DNA of 41,793 nt from an uncultured Clostridiaceae bacterium (lineage in GTDB: Bacteria > Bacillota > Clostridia > TANB77 > CAG-508): positions 1 through 41,793 of the forward strand of contig CATLDI010000009.1 of assembly GCA_949902805.1 (NCBI GenBank), given 5' to 3'. Below are positions 17,182 through 25,748 of this stretch, one piece after another (position 1 is the first letter of the stretch; the number at the start of each line of letters is the position of its first letter). Both the position numbers and the translations under genes were made by a program. The notes under the pieces were generated by a model, which made no database searches, had not been told where the DNA came from, and saw only the letters and a program-made list of their open reading frames with translations.

Positions 17182-18468
17182 CTATCCTTGTGTTTCTCCT
17201 TTTTTCTTTCTGCCTCTCTTTTTAGGTGCTTCTTCTATTTCTTCATTTTCTCGTTTTTCCACTATTTCTTCGGGCGAAATTTGGTCTTGCTCTGTGGTAT
17301 TCCTTACCGATTTAGCCTCTACATCTTCTGTTGTTTCTTCTACTGTTGTATTTTCTTGTGTTTCTTCATTTTGCATTTTTTCTATCATTTCTCTAAATTG
17401 TGTTTCACTCTTTATATCTATTTTCCAGTTTGTTAACCTTGCGGCTAAACGTGCATTTTGTCCTGCTTTTCCTATTGCTAATGATAATTGGTCATCTGGA
17501 ACAATTACTTGTGCAAAGTGTTCTTCTTCTTTTACATCAACTGCCATTACTTGTGCAGGCAATAATGCTGATGATATATATATTGCTGGGTCTTCATTCC
17601 ATTCTATTACATCTATTTTTTCACCATTTAATTCGTTTATTATGTTTTGAATACGTATACCTTTTTGACCAACACATGAACCTACTGGGTCTATGTTTTC
17701 ATTTGGTGAGTATACTGCTACTTTACATCTGTTTCCAGCATCTCTTGATACGCTTTTTATTTCTATTAATCCTTCATATATTTCTGGAATTTCAAGTTCG
17801 AATAATTTTCTTACAAAATCATTATGGCTTCTTGAAATTATTACTTGTGTGCTTCCTTTTAGTCCTTTTTCCACGCCTACTACACATGCTCTTATTTTAT
17901 CATTTACATGATACTTTTCTGTCATAATTTGTTCTTTTAGTGGCATAACTCCTTCTAATCTTCCTAAGTCTACTATAACTACTCCACCATCTGCTTTTTG
18001 AACTATACCAGATACTATTTCACCTTTTTTATCATTAAATTCATTATATAAAAATTCACGAGATGCTTCTCTTATTTTTTGAATAATTACTTGTTTTGCT
18101 GTTCCTGCTGCAATTCTACCAAAGTTTCTTGGTACAAGTTCGTTTTCTATAACATCTCCTACTTTATATTTTTTGTCTATTTTTTGTGCTTCTTCTAATG
18201 ATATTTGTACTTTTTCATTCTCTACTTCTTCTACTATTTCTTTTTGCATATAAACGTGTATTTCGCCTGTTTCTTTATCCATTGTAATTTTTACATTTTC
18301 GTCTTCACAATCATAATTCCTTTTATATGCTGTAACTAACGCTGTTTCAATTGTTTCTAGCATTTCTTCTTTTTTTATTCCGTTTTCTTTTTCAAGTTCC
18401 TCCATTGCAAATATTAATTCTGTACTATCAATTGCTGGTCCGTTTACTTTTGTTTGTTTCTTTTTCAT
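17182..18468 (-). CDS. nusA: Transcription termination/antitermination factor NusA
   Basis: Protein of 428 aa. The N-terminal RNAP-binding domain contains ELIFAMEELEKENGIKKEEM (18-37). An S1 domain follows near 135-205 (GEIVSGIVQKADGGVVIVDLG), then two KH domains with VGSCVGQKGIRIQNIINEL and LSLAIGKAGQNARLAARLT. The C-terminus ends in an acidic stretch and a basic RGRKKKG tail. The stretch EAKSVRNTTEQDQISPEE (about 380-398) is encoded by DNA matching the MITE family, so the tail is partly repeat-derived. The start ATG at 18468 has GGGAGG. It controls pausing and termination and follows rimP. Confidence 0.96.
   Translation of the reverse strand: MKKKQTKVNGPAIDSTELIFAMEELEKENGIKKEEMLETIETALVTAYKRNYDCEDENVKITMDKETGEIHVYMQKEIVEEVENEKVQISLEEAQKIDKKYKVGDVIENELVPRNFGRIAAGTAKQVIIQKIREASREFLYNEFNDKKGEIVSGIVQKADGGVVIVDLGRLEGVMPLKEQIMTEKYHVNDKIRACVVGVEKGLKGSTQVIISRSHNDFVRKLFELEIPEIYEGLIEIKSVSRDAGNRCKVAVYSPNENIDPVGSCVGQKGIRIQNIINELNGEKIDVIEWNEDPAIYISSALLPAQVMAVDVKEEEHFAQVIVPDDQLSLAIGKAGQNARLAARLTNWKIDIKSETQFREMIEKMQNEETQENTTVEETTEDVEAKSVRNTTEQDQISPEEIVEKRENEEIEEAPKKRGRKKKGETQG
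17261..17327. repeat. MITE-family fragment within the nusA 3' coding end
   Basis: TTTCTTCGGGCGAAAT at the left and TATTCCTTACCGATTTAG + CCTCTACA at the right match the intergenic copy at 16748-16876 and the copy at 12965-13106. It is in frame with nusA. Confidence 0.65.
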
Positions 18469-18487
18469 TTTTTATATTCCTCCCTTT

Positions 18488-18949
18488 TTACCAATTATAT
18501 TTTTGTTTCATAAGTGATATATTTTTTCTATCAAGTTCTATTTGTTCATCATTTTCTATATTTTTTATTGTAATTTTTTCATCATCAAATTTTTCTAATA
18601 TTCCTGACCATTCTTTGCTTTCATTAAATGGCTTGAATAATTTTACTTCTATTTCTTTTTCTATAGAATTTTCTAAATGTTTATCTTTTCTAAGCATTCT
18701 TTCTATTCCTGGTGAAGAAACTTCTAAGAAATATTGTTCTTTAATGTAGTCTGCTTTATCTAATATTACATTTATTCCATCACTGACTTTTTCACAATCA
18801 CTTAAGTCTATTCCTTCTATATTGTCTATGAATATTCTTAGAAAATAGTCTTTTCCTTCTTTTGAATATTGAACATCATATAATTCATATCCTAATTCTT
18901 GAACTTTTGGTTCTACTAGTTTTTCTACTCTTTCTTCAATACTTGCCAA
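18488..18949 (-). CDS. rimP: Ribosome maturation factor RimP
   Basis: Protein of 153 aa, the family length. The N-terminal alpha/beta domain contains LGYELYDVQYSKEGKDYFLR and DLSDCEKVSDGINVILDK. The EVSSPGIERML signature is at 78-88, followed by an SH3-like C-terminal domain (EVKLFKPF...GILEKFDDEKITIKNI). RimP is needed for 30S assembly. The start is TTG at 18949 with AAGGAGG 8 bases upstream. First gene of the nusA-infB operon. Confidence 0.95.
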   Translation of the reverse strand: MASIEERVEKLVEPKVQELGYELYDVQYSKEGKDYFLRIFIDNIEGIDLSDCEKVSDGINVILDKADYIKEQYFLEVSSPGIERMLRKDKHLENSIEKEIEVKLFKPFNESKEWSGILEKFDDEKITIKNIENDEQIELDRKNISLMKQKYNW

Positions 18950-18974
18950 TTAAAGACCTCCTTATAATATAAAT

Positions 18975-19001
18975 CAAGAGCGGAATTTGCTTCCGCTCTT
19001 G
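18975..19001 (-). promoter_or_regulatory. Leader hairpin of the rimP operon
   Basis: Perfect 11-bp arms CAAGAGCGGAA / TTCCGCTCTTG with a 5-base loop, between the promoter (19028-19056) and the rimP Shine-Dalgarno. No T run follows on the minus strand, so it is not an ordinary terminator. It could be a stability element or binding site. Confidence 0.6.
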
Positions 19002-19027
19002 CTAACTCATTTTGTTTTACTTATATT

Positions 19028-19056
19028 ATTATACACACTTTTGGTAAAAATTACAA
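19028..19056 (-). promoter_or_regulatory. Promoter of the rimP-nusA-infB operon
   Basis: TTGTAA (19051-19056) and perfect TATAAT (19028-19033), 17-base spacing, on the minus strand. Confidence 0.7.
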
Positions 19057-19157
19057 GTGATATTATTAATTTTTTTGAAAAAGATATATTTTTGTTCTAG
19101 TCTTCTACTTTATTCATATATACTATATGTTATTGTTTATTTCATTAGCGTTCAGTG

Positions 19158-20430
19158 TTACTTATAAAGTACAGGACGAAAACCAACGTAAGCTGCCCAA
19201 AGGTCGGCATAGGTAGATCTACGAAACGCAGTTGGCCACTCTAAGCCTGAACTCTGGTAATATCCGACCACGGTAAAGCATGTGGAAGTTTTCATCTACT
19301 TTGCATCGCTCTGTTGTCCATTCCATTACATTTCCAGCCATATCGTAGATATTATTTTTTGAATATGCTGGATTTGAACCTGTTACTGCTATACTTCCTG
19401 GTATATAATTTCCTTTGTCTGTTGAATTTTCTGCATAGCATTCATCTACAGTGTTTGTTATCCATTGAAGCGTCGTATCCCATGCCTCTCCACTTATTAA
19501 TGTTGAATGTACTCCTGTTTCTTCATTTTCTATCATTGCTTTTGACACTCTTAAAGCCTCTGTCTTTTTTATATGATTCCATACTCCTACGTTTGGTTGT
19601 GACAATGGTTTATATGTTCCATCTATTGCTTTAAAATTACCTGAACCTAATTTATCATTATCTTTTGTTCCTTCTATTCCTGCTTCATATTTCGCTATAT
19701 AAAAGCCTCCATAGATTTCTATGCTTTCTTCTTCTTCAACTGTGATTGTATCTGTTAACAATAATTCATAATTATTCGAATTATATTTCCCTGTTGTTGT
19801 TTTTTGAAATATTTGTACTGTATCTCCATTATTTTGAGCTGTTTGTTGTTGCTCTGCTGTTAGTACACATGGCACCCATACAAACTCGTCTGGTGCTATT
19901 CCTTCTCCTGTTCCTTTTATTGTATAGCCTGTATTCCATGTTCCTTATGTATGTGTAAATCCTATTGGTATATATGGGTCATTGTATTCTCCTCCTGCAT
20001 AGCCACTTTCTCCTTGCTTATTTCCTTTTGAATCTGTTTTAGGTGGTTTCTCTGAATTTCCTCCATTTCCCTCTGTTACTTTATTATTGTTAATTATATC
20101 TCCTATTGGTATTTCTTCTTTCCCCTCTGGTTTTACTCCTGTTATATTTCCTTCAGCATCTTTTTGTACTTCTCCATATTTTGATAGTATTTCTTCTAAA
20201 TCGCTTTTTCCTATATTTGTTTCTTCGTTTTCTAGCTGTTTTTCTAGTATTTCTGTTTGTATTCTTTCTATTAGGGTTGCTCTTTCTGTTTTATCTCTTG
20301 CTTCTTTGGCTTTTGTGAATATTCCGTTATCACTTAGAGTTAGTTTTATTGCTAAGCTAGCTAGGATTAGTAGGACTATTATTGTTATTACTAGTGCTAT
20401 TAATGTTATTCCTTAGGAAGACTTAAAGGC
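19158..20430 (-). pseudogene. Decayed pilin-like protein with formylglycine-generating-enzyme (SUMF1)-like domain
   Basis: The pilin helix GITLIALVITIIVLLILAS (about 20350-20412) leads to a stalk. A linker (GDIINNNKVTEGNGGNSEK) and a FGE-sulfatase/C-type-lectin-like domain follow: GGFYIAKYEAGIEGT, ISGEAWDTTLQWI, NIYDMAGNVMEWTTE, and at the end RGGYYQSSGLEWPTAFRR then ADLWAAYVGFRPVLYK. Three lesions are seen. A TAA replaces the residue before GITL and there is no ATG upstream, where MITE-like DNA abuts. A TAA stands in THT*GTWNTGY (about 19946). One extra C at about 19263 shifts the C-terminal frame. Such pilin/FGE-like fusions are usually surface proteins; this copy is dead or mis-sequenced. 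Confidence 0.8.
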
Positions 20431-20615
20431 TCCCGACCCTACAGTTCTTTTTTGGTTGGTAGTTGTTTTTTAATTTGCTTTTGTTTTTTAGTTTCTTTCT
20501 TTTTCTTATTTTCCTTTCTTTCTTTTGTTTTTTGTATTTTTTTGTTTTTCTGGTAGTTTCTTCGAAGCGCAGGCGATTGATAATCACCCCTACAGGATGA
20601 ATTATGTTTTTAGTG
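20431..20615. repeat. MITE-family remnant upstream of pepV
   Basis: GGCTCCCGACCCTACAG at the left and TTCTTCGAAGCG...GATAATCACCCCTACAGG at the right match the family termini. The DNA between is T-rich without an ORF. I see nothing else in 20431-20740 apart from the pepV promoter region. Confidence 0.55.
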
Positions 20616-20768
20616 TTATGTTTATTTGTTGATACTTATATTAGTATTTTACTTATTTATTTCTTCTATGTCAATATGTTATCAAAAAAATTACTAAAAT
20701 CTATATTTTAATTATTTACTTCTTTTTTATTTCATTTTTGTATATAATATATTTATAAGGAGGTTTGT

Positions 20769-22178
20769 ATGTTTAAAGAGTATATTGATAATTGTAAAAG
20801 AGCTATTGTAGCTTCTGTTTGTGATTTAATTACATATCCTAGTGTTTCTAATTTTAATGATAATTCTCATTTTCCTTTTGGTAAAGATTGTTCTGATGCT
20901 TTGAAATATTTTTTGAGTTTGGCTAGTTCATTTGGTTTTCGTACTAAGAACTTAGATGGTTATTGTGGTTATGCAGAGTTTGGTGAGGGTAGTGAGCTTA
21001 TTGGCATTGTTGGGCATTTAGATGTTGTTCCTGCTAATGAAAAGGATTGGAATTATTCTCCTTTTATTCCTACTATTGAAAATGGATGTATATATGGTAG
21101 AGGCGCTATTGATGATAAAGGACCTGTTGTTTCTACTCTTTATGCTATGAAGGCTGTGTATGACTATTGTATTGACAATAATATAAAAATAGATAAGAGG
21201 GTTCGCTTAATTGTTGGTCTTAATGAAGAGAAAGATTGGAAATGTATTGAGTATTATAAAAAACATGAGGAAATTCCTTCTATTAGTTTTAGTCCTGATG
21301 CTGACTTTCCTTGTATATATGCTGAAAAAGGTGTGCTTTCTTTATTAATTTCTAGTGATATTATGAATGGGTACCCTATACAAATAGAAGATATAAATTG
21401 TGATAATAATGCTATTAACGTTGTTCCAAAATTTTGCAGTGTTATTTTAAAACTTAGCAAAAGAAATGTAAGGTTTAATTATTTAATTACTTTTCTTAAA
21501 GATTTAATTTCGAGATATAATTATGAAATTGATATTTATACAATTGATAGTGAGCATATTAAACTAACTTCTTATGGTAGTAGTAGCCATAGTGCTCACC
21601 CTGAGCTTGGTGTGAATGCTATTACTAAATTAATTGTTGTTTTAAATGAGCTATTTAAAAAATTTAATATTAAATTTCCATTATTTTCCGCATTTTGTGC
21701 ATATATTGGTGATGATTATTTAGGCACTAATATGAATATTGCAAAAACTGATGAGTCTGGACACTTAACTTTAAATACTTCTCAATTATATATGGAAAAT
21801 AATAAAATTTGTATTGGAATGAATTTAAGAATTCCTATTCATACTACTATAGATGAAGTTATTAGCATCTTTTATAAATATTTTTCTGATTTTAATATTG
21901 ATGTTTTATCACGTACAGAGCCTCTTTTTATAGATAAAAATGATAAACTTGTTTCTACTTTATGCAATATTTTTAATGAAACTTGTAATACCAACTATGC
22001 TCCTATTGCTATTGGTGGTGCTACATATGCAAGGGCTTTTAATAATTGTGTGTCATTTGGTATGAATTTTCCGTGTAGCGAGGATATGTGCCATAAGGTG
22101 GATGAGTTTGTGGAAATTGATAAACTGATTTTAGCAACTGATATTTATGCGAAGGCTATATATAAATTATTAGAATAA
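20769..22178 (+). CDS. pepV: M20-family dipeptidase (PepV/Sapep type)
   Basis: Protein of 469 aa, the normal length for PepV. The zinc-binding blocks are clear: GHLDVVPA near residues 85-92 and GRGAIDDKGP near 109-118. The NEEKDW motif (bridging/catalytic Glu) follows, then SPDADFP and a C-terminal SHSAHPELG. The family cleaves dipeptides, notably Xaa-His, and similar short peptides in the cytoplasm using two Zn2+ or Mn2+ ions. The start ATG at 20769 has a perfect AAGGAGG. It is one of few plus-strand genes, converges on recA and ends in a shared terminator. A TATAAT at 20743-20748 is a candidate -10. Confidence 0.9.
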   Translation: MFKEYIDNCKRAIVASVCDLITYPSVSNFNDNSHFPFGKDCSDALKYFLSLASSFGFRTKNLDGYCGYAEFGEGSELIGIVGHLDVVPANEKDWNYSPFIPTIENGCIYGRGAIDDKGPVVSTLYAMKAVYDYCIDNNIKIDKRVRLIVGLNEEKDWKCIEYYKKHEEIPSISFSPDADFPCIYAEKGVLSLLISSDIMNGYPIQIEDINCDNNAINVVPKFCSVILKLSKRNVRFNYLITFLKDLISRYNYEIDIYTIDSEHIKLTSYGSSSHSAHPELGVNAITKLIVVLNELFKKFNIKFPLFSAFCAYIGDDYLGTNMNIAKTDESGHLTLNTSQLYMENNKICIGMNLRIPIHTTIDEVISIFYKYFSDFNIDVLSRTEPLFIDKNDKLVSTLCNIFNETCNTNYAPIAIGGATYARAFNNCVSFGMNFPCSEDMCHKVDEFVEIDKLILATDIYAKAIYKLLE

Positions 22179-22226
22179 AAAATATAAAATGTGATTGACT
22201 TTTGTCAATCACATTTTATATTTTTT
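22177..22226. terminator. Bidirectional terminator between pepV and recA
   Basis: 23-bp perfect arms (22177-22199 and 22204-22226) around a TTTT loop. The arms carry A run/T run ends. It overlaps both stop codons and terminates both convergent genes. Confidence 0.9.
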
Positions 22227-23271
22227 ATTCTTCTTCGTCTTCTTCTGGTTCTTCGTCTCCTAAACTTTTTTCAAAAGCTTCTGAGAATTTTGTTCTTATT
22301 TTTTCTTCTACTTCTTTTGCTATTTCTTTATTATCCATTAAGTATTTCTTTACGTTTTCTCTTCCTTGTCCTATTCTATCTCCATTATAACTAAACCATG
22401 AACCACTTTTTTCTATTATGTCTAAGTTTACTGCTATATCTAGTATATTTCCTTCTTTTGATATTCCTTTTCCATATACTATATCAAATTCTGCCTCTCT
22501 AAATGGTGGTGCTACTTTATTTTTTACTACTTTTACTCTTGCTCTATTTCCTACTACTTCTCCATCTTGTTTAATGTTTTCTATTTTTCTTATATCTAAA
22601 CGTACTGATGCATAATATTTTAATGCTCTACCTCCTGCTGTTGTTTCAGGGTTACCAAACATAACACCTACTTTTTCTCTTAATTGGTTTATAAATACTA
22701 TACAGCATTTTGATTTGTTTATAGCTCCTGCTAGTTTTCTTAGAGCTTGTGACATTAGTCTTGCTTGTAAACCTATGTGTGAGTCTCCCATGTCTCCATC
22801 TATTTCTGCTTTTGGAACTAGTGCGGCTACTGAGTCTATTACTATTACATCTAATGCTCCACTTCTTACTAATGCTTCTGCTATTTCTAATGCTTGTTCT
22901 CCTGTATCTGGTTGAGATACTATTAGGTTATCTATATCTACGCCTAAGTGTTTTGCATATACTGGGTCTAGTGCGTGTTCTGCATCTACAAATGCCGCTT
23001 CTCCACCCATTTTTTGTGCTTCTGCTATCATATGAAGTGCAAGTGTTGTTTTACCTGAAGATTCTGGTCCATATACTTCTATAATTCTTCCACGTGGAAT
23101 TCCACCTATTCCTAATGCTATATCTAAACTTAATGCTCCTGTAGGTATTGCTTCAACATTCATTGCTTGAAATTCTCCTAATTTCATTACTGAACCTTTT
23201 CCAAATTGTTTTTCTATTTGTCCTAGTGCTGCTTCTAATGCTCTCATTTTTTCTGAATTTTCATTACTCAT
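22225..23271 (-). CDS. recA: Recombinase RecA
   Basis: Protein of 348 aa, the usual length. Walker A GPESSGKT at 68-75, then [15 protein letters not shown] and Walker [13 protein letters not shown]. The L2 region [17 protein letters not shown] and a C-terminal acidic tail ([11 protein letters not shown]) follow. RecA forms filaments on ssDNA, drives strand exchange and triggers LexA self-cleavage. The start at 23271 is preceded by AGGAGG. It has its own strong promoter. Confidence 0.98.
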   Translation of the reverse strand: MSNENSEKMRALEAALGQIEKQFGKGSVMKLGEFQAMNVEAIPTGALSLDIALGIGGIPRGRIIEVYGPESSGKTTLALHMIAEAQKMGGEAAFVDAEHALDPVYAKHLGVDIDNLIVSQPDTGEQALEIAEALVRSGALDVIVIDSVAALVPKAEIDGDMGDSHIGLQARLMSQALRKLAGAINKSKCCIVFINQLREKVGVMFGNPETTAGGRALKYYASVRLDIRKIENIKQDGEVVGNRARVKVVKNKVAPPFREAEFDIVYGKGISKEGNILDIAVNLDIIEKSGSWFSYNGDRIGQGRENVKKYLMDNKEIAKEVEEKIRTKFSEAFEKSLGDEEPEEDEEE

Positions 23272-23317
23272 TTATTTTTCCTCCTAAAAATTTGTTTTGT
23301 AAACTTTTGTTTGTTTT

Positions 23318-23345
23318 ATTATATACTAATAAAAATTTTTGTCAA
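23318..23345 (-). promoter_or_regulatory. recA promoter
   Basis: TTGACA (23340-23345) and TATAAT (23318-23323) with 16-base spacing on the minus strand. I do not see an obvious SOS box of the GAAC-N4-GTTC type. Confidence 0.75.
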
Positions 23346-23387
23346 GTGTTTTTTAAATTTTATTTTTTATTTTAAATATCTTTTAAC

Positions 23388-23488
23388 TGTAGGGGCGATT
23401 ATTAATCGCCCTCTCTTCGAAGAATTTTCTAAAAAATACATTACAAGTTATTTCTCTGTAGCACGGGGGATTATTAATCGCCCCTACA
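23388..23488. repeat. Complete MITE-like element, 101 bp
   Basis: Terminal inverted repeats TGTAGGGGCGATTA and TAATCGCCCCTACA. The left one is itself part of the palindrome GGCGATTATTAATCGCC. The centre contains TCTTCGAAGAA. It is the best-preserved copy of the family and lies between recA and the peptide-binding gene. Confidence 0.8.
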
Positions 23489-23513
23489 TCCATTTAAATT
23501 GTTCATTACATTT

Positions 23514-25100
23514 CTACATTCTACTCCAAGTATAAAAATTATAATAGCTAAAATAGTTATTTGGTGTTAATTCTCCTGCTAAATTTTGACTTCTTATTAC
23601 TGTTGACTTACTTCTATACAAACTTAAAAATGGTAATTCATTATTATATATTTCTAAAATTTTATTGTATTTTTCTTTTAGCAAATTTTCATCTTTTATA
23701 TTTTTTACATCTGATAAAATTGTATTTATCTCATCATTTTTGTAATTTTGTAAGTTATTTGGTCCAAAAAATGTTTCTACATTTGGACTATATGAATTAT
23801 ACACTCCTGTTAATATCATTTGATAATTTTTGTTTTGTAAAATACTATTATACTGATTTGTAGATACTTTATTTATTGTTACATTAATACCTATTTGTGC
23901 AAGTGCTGTTTTTATATTTTCTGCAACTGCTACTCTATTTTCGTCTTCTCTATTTACTGTTAAACTTAAGTTTATTCTACTTGTCCTATAGTTTTCGCTT
24001 TTTTGCCATCTATTATTTTTATATTCCCATCCATCATCTTGCAATACTTTTTTGGCTTGTTCACTATTGTAGCCTGAACTTAAGTTATTATTTGTGTATA
24101 AATAGTTTCCATAGTCTAAAGGGAAATCTGATACATAGCAATTATTATTAAAAATTGTAGATGTAATATTTGTTTTATCAATACTATATCCTATTGCTTT
24201 TCTTACCTGTACATTTTTTAAAATACTATCCTCACAATTAAATGCTAAATAGTTAAATTCTCTTGCTTTAAATTCTGTTTTTGCATATCCTATTGTTCCT
24301 ATATAATTTTCTAAATTGCTGTTTGACGTTGTAAATATATCTATATTCCCCATTTTGAAGCTATTATATATTTCGCCTATTTCAGAAAATATTTTTATTT
24401 CAATTGTTTCTATTTTTGCATTTTCGTTTTCTTTATTCCACCATTTTTCATTTTTTTCTAATTTAATATTGTTACTATCTATTGAAGAAATTTTATACAT
24501 ACCTGTTCCTATTGGTACTTTTGTTGATGCATAAAAGTCTTCTCCCATATAATAATTATTTGGTAATATTGGGAAAGTTAAATTATATTCAAAAAATGGT
24601 ACTTCTTCACTTAATGTTATTTTTATTGTGCTGCTATCTATTATTTCTACACTTGATACTTTCTCGACATTGTATGCATATACTGATTTTCCCTCTTTAA
24701 GTCTATCTATTGTAAATTGTATGTCTTTTGCTGTAAATGACGACCCATCTTGCCATTTTTTATTATTATCTACTTTTATTATATATGATGTTTCTGAGGT
24801 TTTTGAACATTCTGTTGCTAAGCACATTTGTATTTTATAATCTTGCGTTATATTTAATAGTGGTTCAAATATTAGCTTATCAATATTTAAAACTTCTTTA
24901 TTATTAGATATTAATGGATTTATATTATCAAAATTTGATATTCCAAGTCTTATATCTTTTTTCTCTATTATTTGTTGTTCTACAGCTTGTACATTTTCAT
25001 TTGTGGTATTGTTTTCTTTAAAATATATTGCGTACACAGCATATATTATAATGCATATTGCAAATATTATAAAAATATATTTAAAGAAATTTGATTTCAT
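23514..25100 (-). CDS. Peptide ABC transporter substrate-binding protein (SBP family 5)
   Basis: Protein of 528 aa of the OppA/DppA-like fold. An N-terminal membrane helix (FFKYIFIIFAICIIIYAVYA, residues 5-24) has no lipobox Cys, so it is probably membrane-anchored rather than a lipoprotein. The family pattern includes KLIFEPLLNI, KKWQDGSSFTAKDIQFTIDR near 115-134, VPIGTGMYKI and ARKAIGYSIDK-like VRKAIGYSIDKTNI. It would capture oligopeptides or similar ligands outside the membrane for an ABC importer. No permease or ATPase gene is adjacent, so its partner is unknown. The start ATG at 25100 has AAGGAG; a promoter is at 25144-25172. Confidence 0.85.
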   Translation of the reverse strand: MKSNFFKYIFIIFAICIIIYAVYAIYFKENNTTNENVQAVEQQIIEKKDIRLGISNFDNINPLISNNKEVLNIDKLIFEPLLNITQDYKIQMCLATECSKTSETSYIIKVDNNKKWQDGSSFTAKDIQFTIDRLKEGKSVYAYNVEKVSSVEIIDSSTIKITLSEEVPFFEYNLTFPILPNNYYMGEDFYASTKVPIGTGMYKISSIDSNNIKLEKNEKWWNKENENAKIETIEIKIFSEIGEIYNSFKMGNIDIFTTSNSNLENYIGTIGYAKTEFKAREFNYLAFNCEDSILKNVQVRKAIGYSIDKTNITSTIFNNNCYVSDFPLDYGNYLYTNNNLSSGYNSEQAKKVLQDDGWEYKNNRWQKSENYRTSRINLSLTVNREDENRVAVAENIKTALAQIGINVTINKVSTNQYNSILQNKNYQMILTGVYNSYSPNVETFFGPNNLQNYKNDEINTILSDVKNIKDENLLKEKYNKILEIYNNELPFLSLYRSKSTVIRSQNLAGELTPNNYFSYYNFYTWSRM

Positions 25101-25143
25101 AATTAATCTCCTTATTTTATATTTTTAGAATTAATCTTTTCTT

Positions 25144-25172
25144 ATAATATAGGATTTTTTATTTTTTTTCAA
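25144..25172 (-). promoter_or_regulatory. Promoter of the peptide-binding gene
   Basis: TTGAAA (25167-25172) and TATTAT (25144-25149), 17-base spacing, minus strand. Confidence 0.55.
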
Positions 25173-25215
25173 GTTTTTATTTTATATTATTGGATTTTTT
25201 TGAGATATTTAAAAT

Positions 25216-25320
25216 TTACAGATACTTTATAAATTCTTCTAATTCTATATTAGCTTGTTCTAAGATGCTTTTTAATGTCCCCCTAGCTACTTCTGAATTC
25301 ATAGGAACATTTTTATTACT
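25216..25320 (-). pseudogene. Remnant of a HicA-family toxin gene (C-terminal part)
   Basis: An open frame with no proper start encodes NVPMNSEVARGTLKSILEQA and a short tail ELEEFIKYL. This matches the C-terminal VP.....GTLKSILKQA signature of HicA mRNA interferases. The N-terminal half with the catalytic His is absent and a TAA lies at 25321-25323. No hicB-like gene remains. A GGTCGCC/GGCGACC hairpin marks the break point. Confidence 0.6.
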
Positions 25321-25322
25321 TT

Positions 25323-25343
25323 AGGTCGCCAATGGTGGCGACC
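25323..25343 (-). terminator. Hairpin after spoVS
   Basis: GGTCGCCA and TGGCGACC are perfect complements, 10 bases past the spoVS stop. No T run follows, so termination is uncertain. Confidence 0.4.
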
Positions 25344-25352
25344 CATACATTA

Positions 25353-25616
25353 TTATTTTCTAGATTCCACTATAATTCTAATACCGGTTCTATCTTCTCC
25401 TTCAACTTCTACTTCTGCAAATGCTGGTATACAAACTAAGTCCACACCTGCTGGTGCTACGAATCCTCTTGCTATTGCTACTGCTTTTACTGCTTGGTTT
25501 AGAGCTCCTGCTCCGATTGCTTGCATTTCTGCTTTGTTTTCTTCTTTTACTAACCCTGCTATTGCTCCTGCAACTGAATTAGGATTAGATTTTGATGAAA
25601 TTTTTAAAACTTCCAT
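25353..25616 (-). CDS. spoVS: Stage V sporulation protein S
   Basis: Protein of 87 aa that matches SpoVS along its length: LKISSKSNPNSVAGAIAGLV, then EMQAIGAGALNQAVKAVAIA and GVDLVCIPAFAEV. SpoVS is a small DNA-binding-fold protein needed for spore coat assembly and normal septation in Bacillus. It is widely kept in spore formers. The start ATG at 25616 has ATAGGAGG. It lies downstream of ymdB, a common pairing. Confidence 0.96.
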   Translation of the reverse strand: MEVLKISSKSNPNSVAGAIAGLVKEENKAEMQAIGAGALNQAVKAVAIARGFVAPAGVDLVCIPAFAEVEVEGEDRTGIRIIVESRK

Positions 25617-25748
25617 TTTTTGCCTCCTATAATTTTATTTTTATTTGAATTACATATATATATTTATAATACAAACGAAATAAAATGTCTAGTACTTTTT
25701 TGGAAAAATATGGAAAACTTTTCGCCTCTTTTTTACTTTTTTCGTCAT

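Noticed and set aside
18975..19001. Intrinsic terminator upstream of rimP
   Set aside because: Strong stem but no T run on either strand and it lies between promoter and gene.
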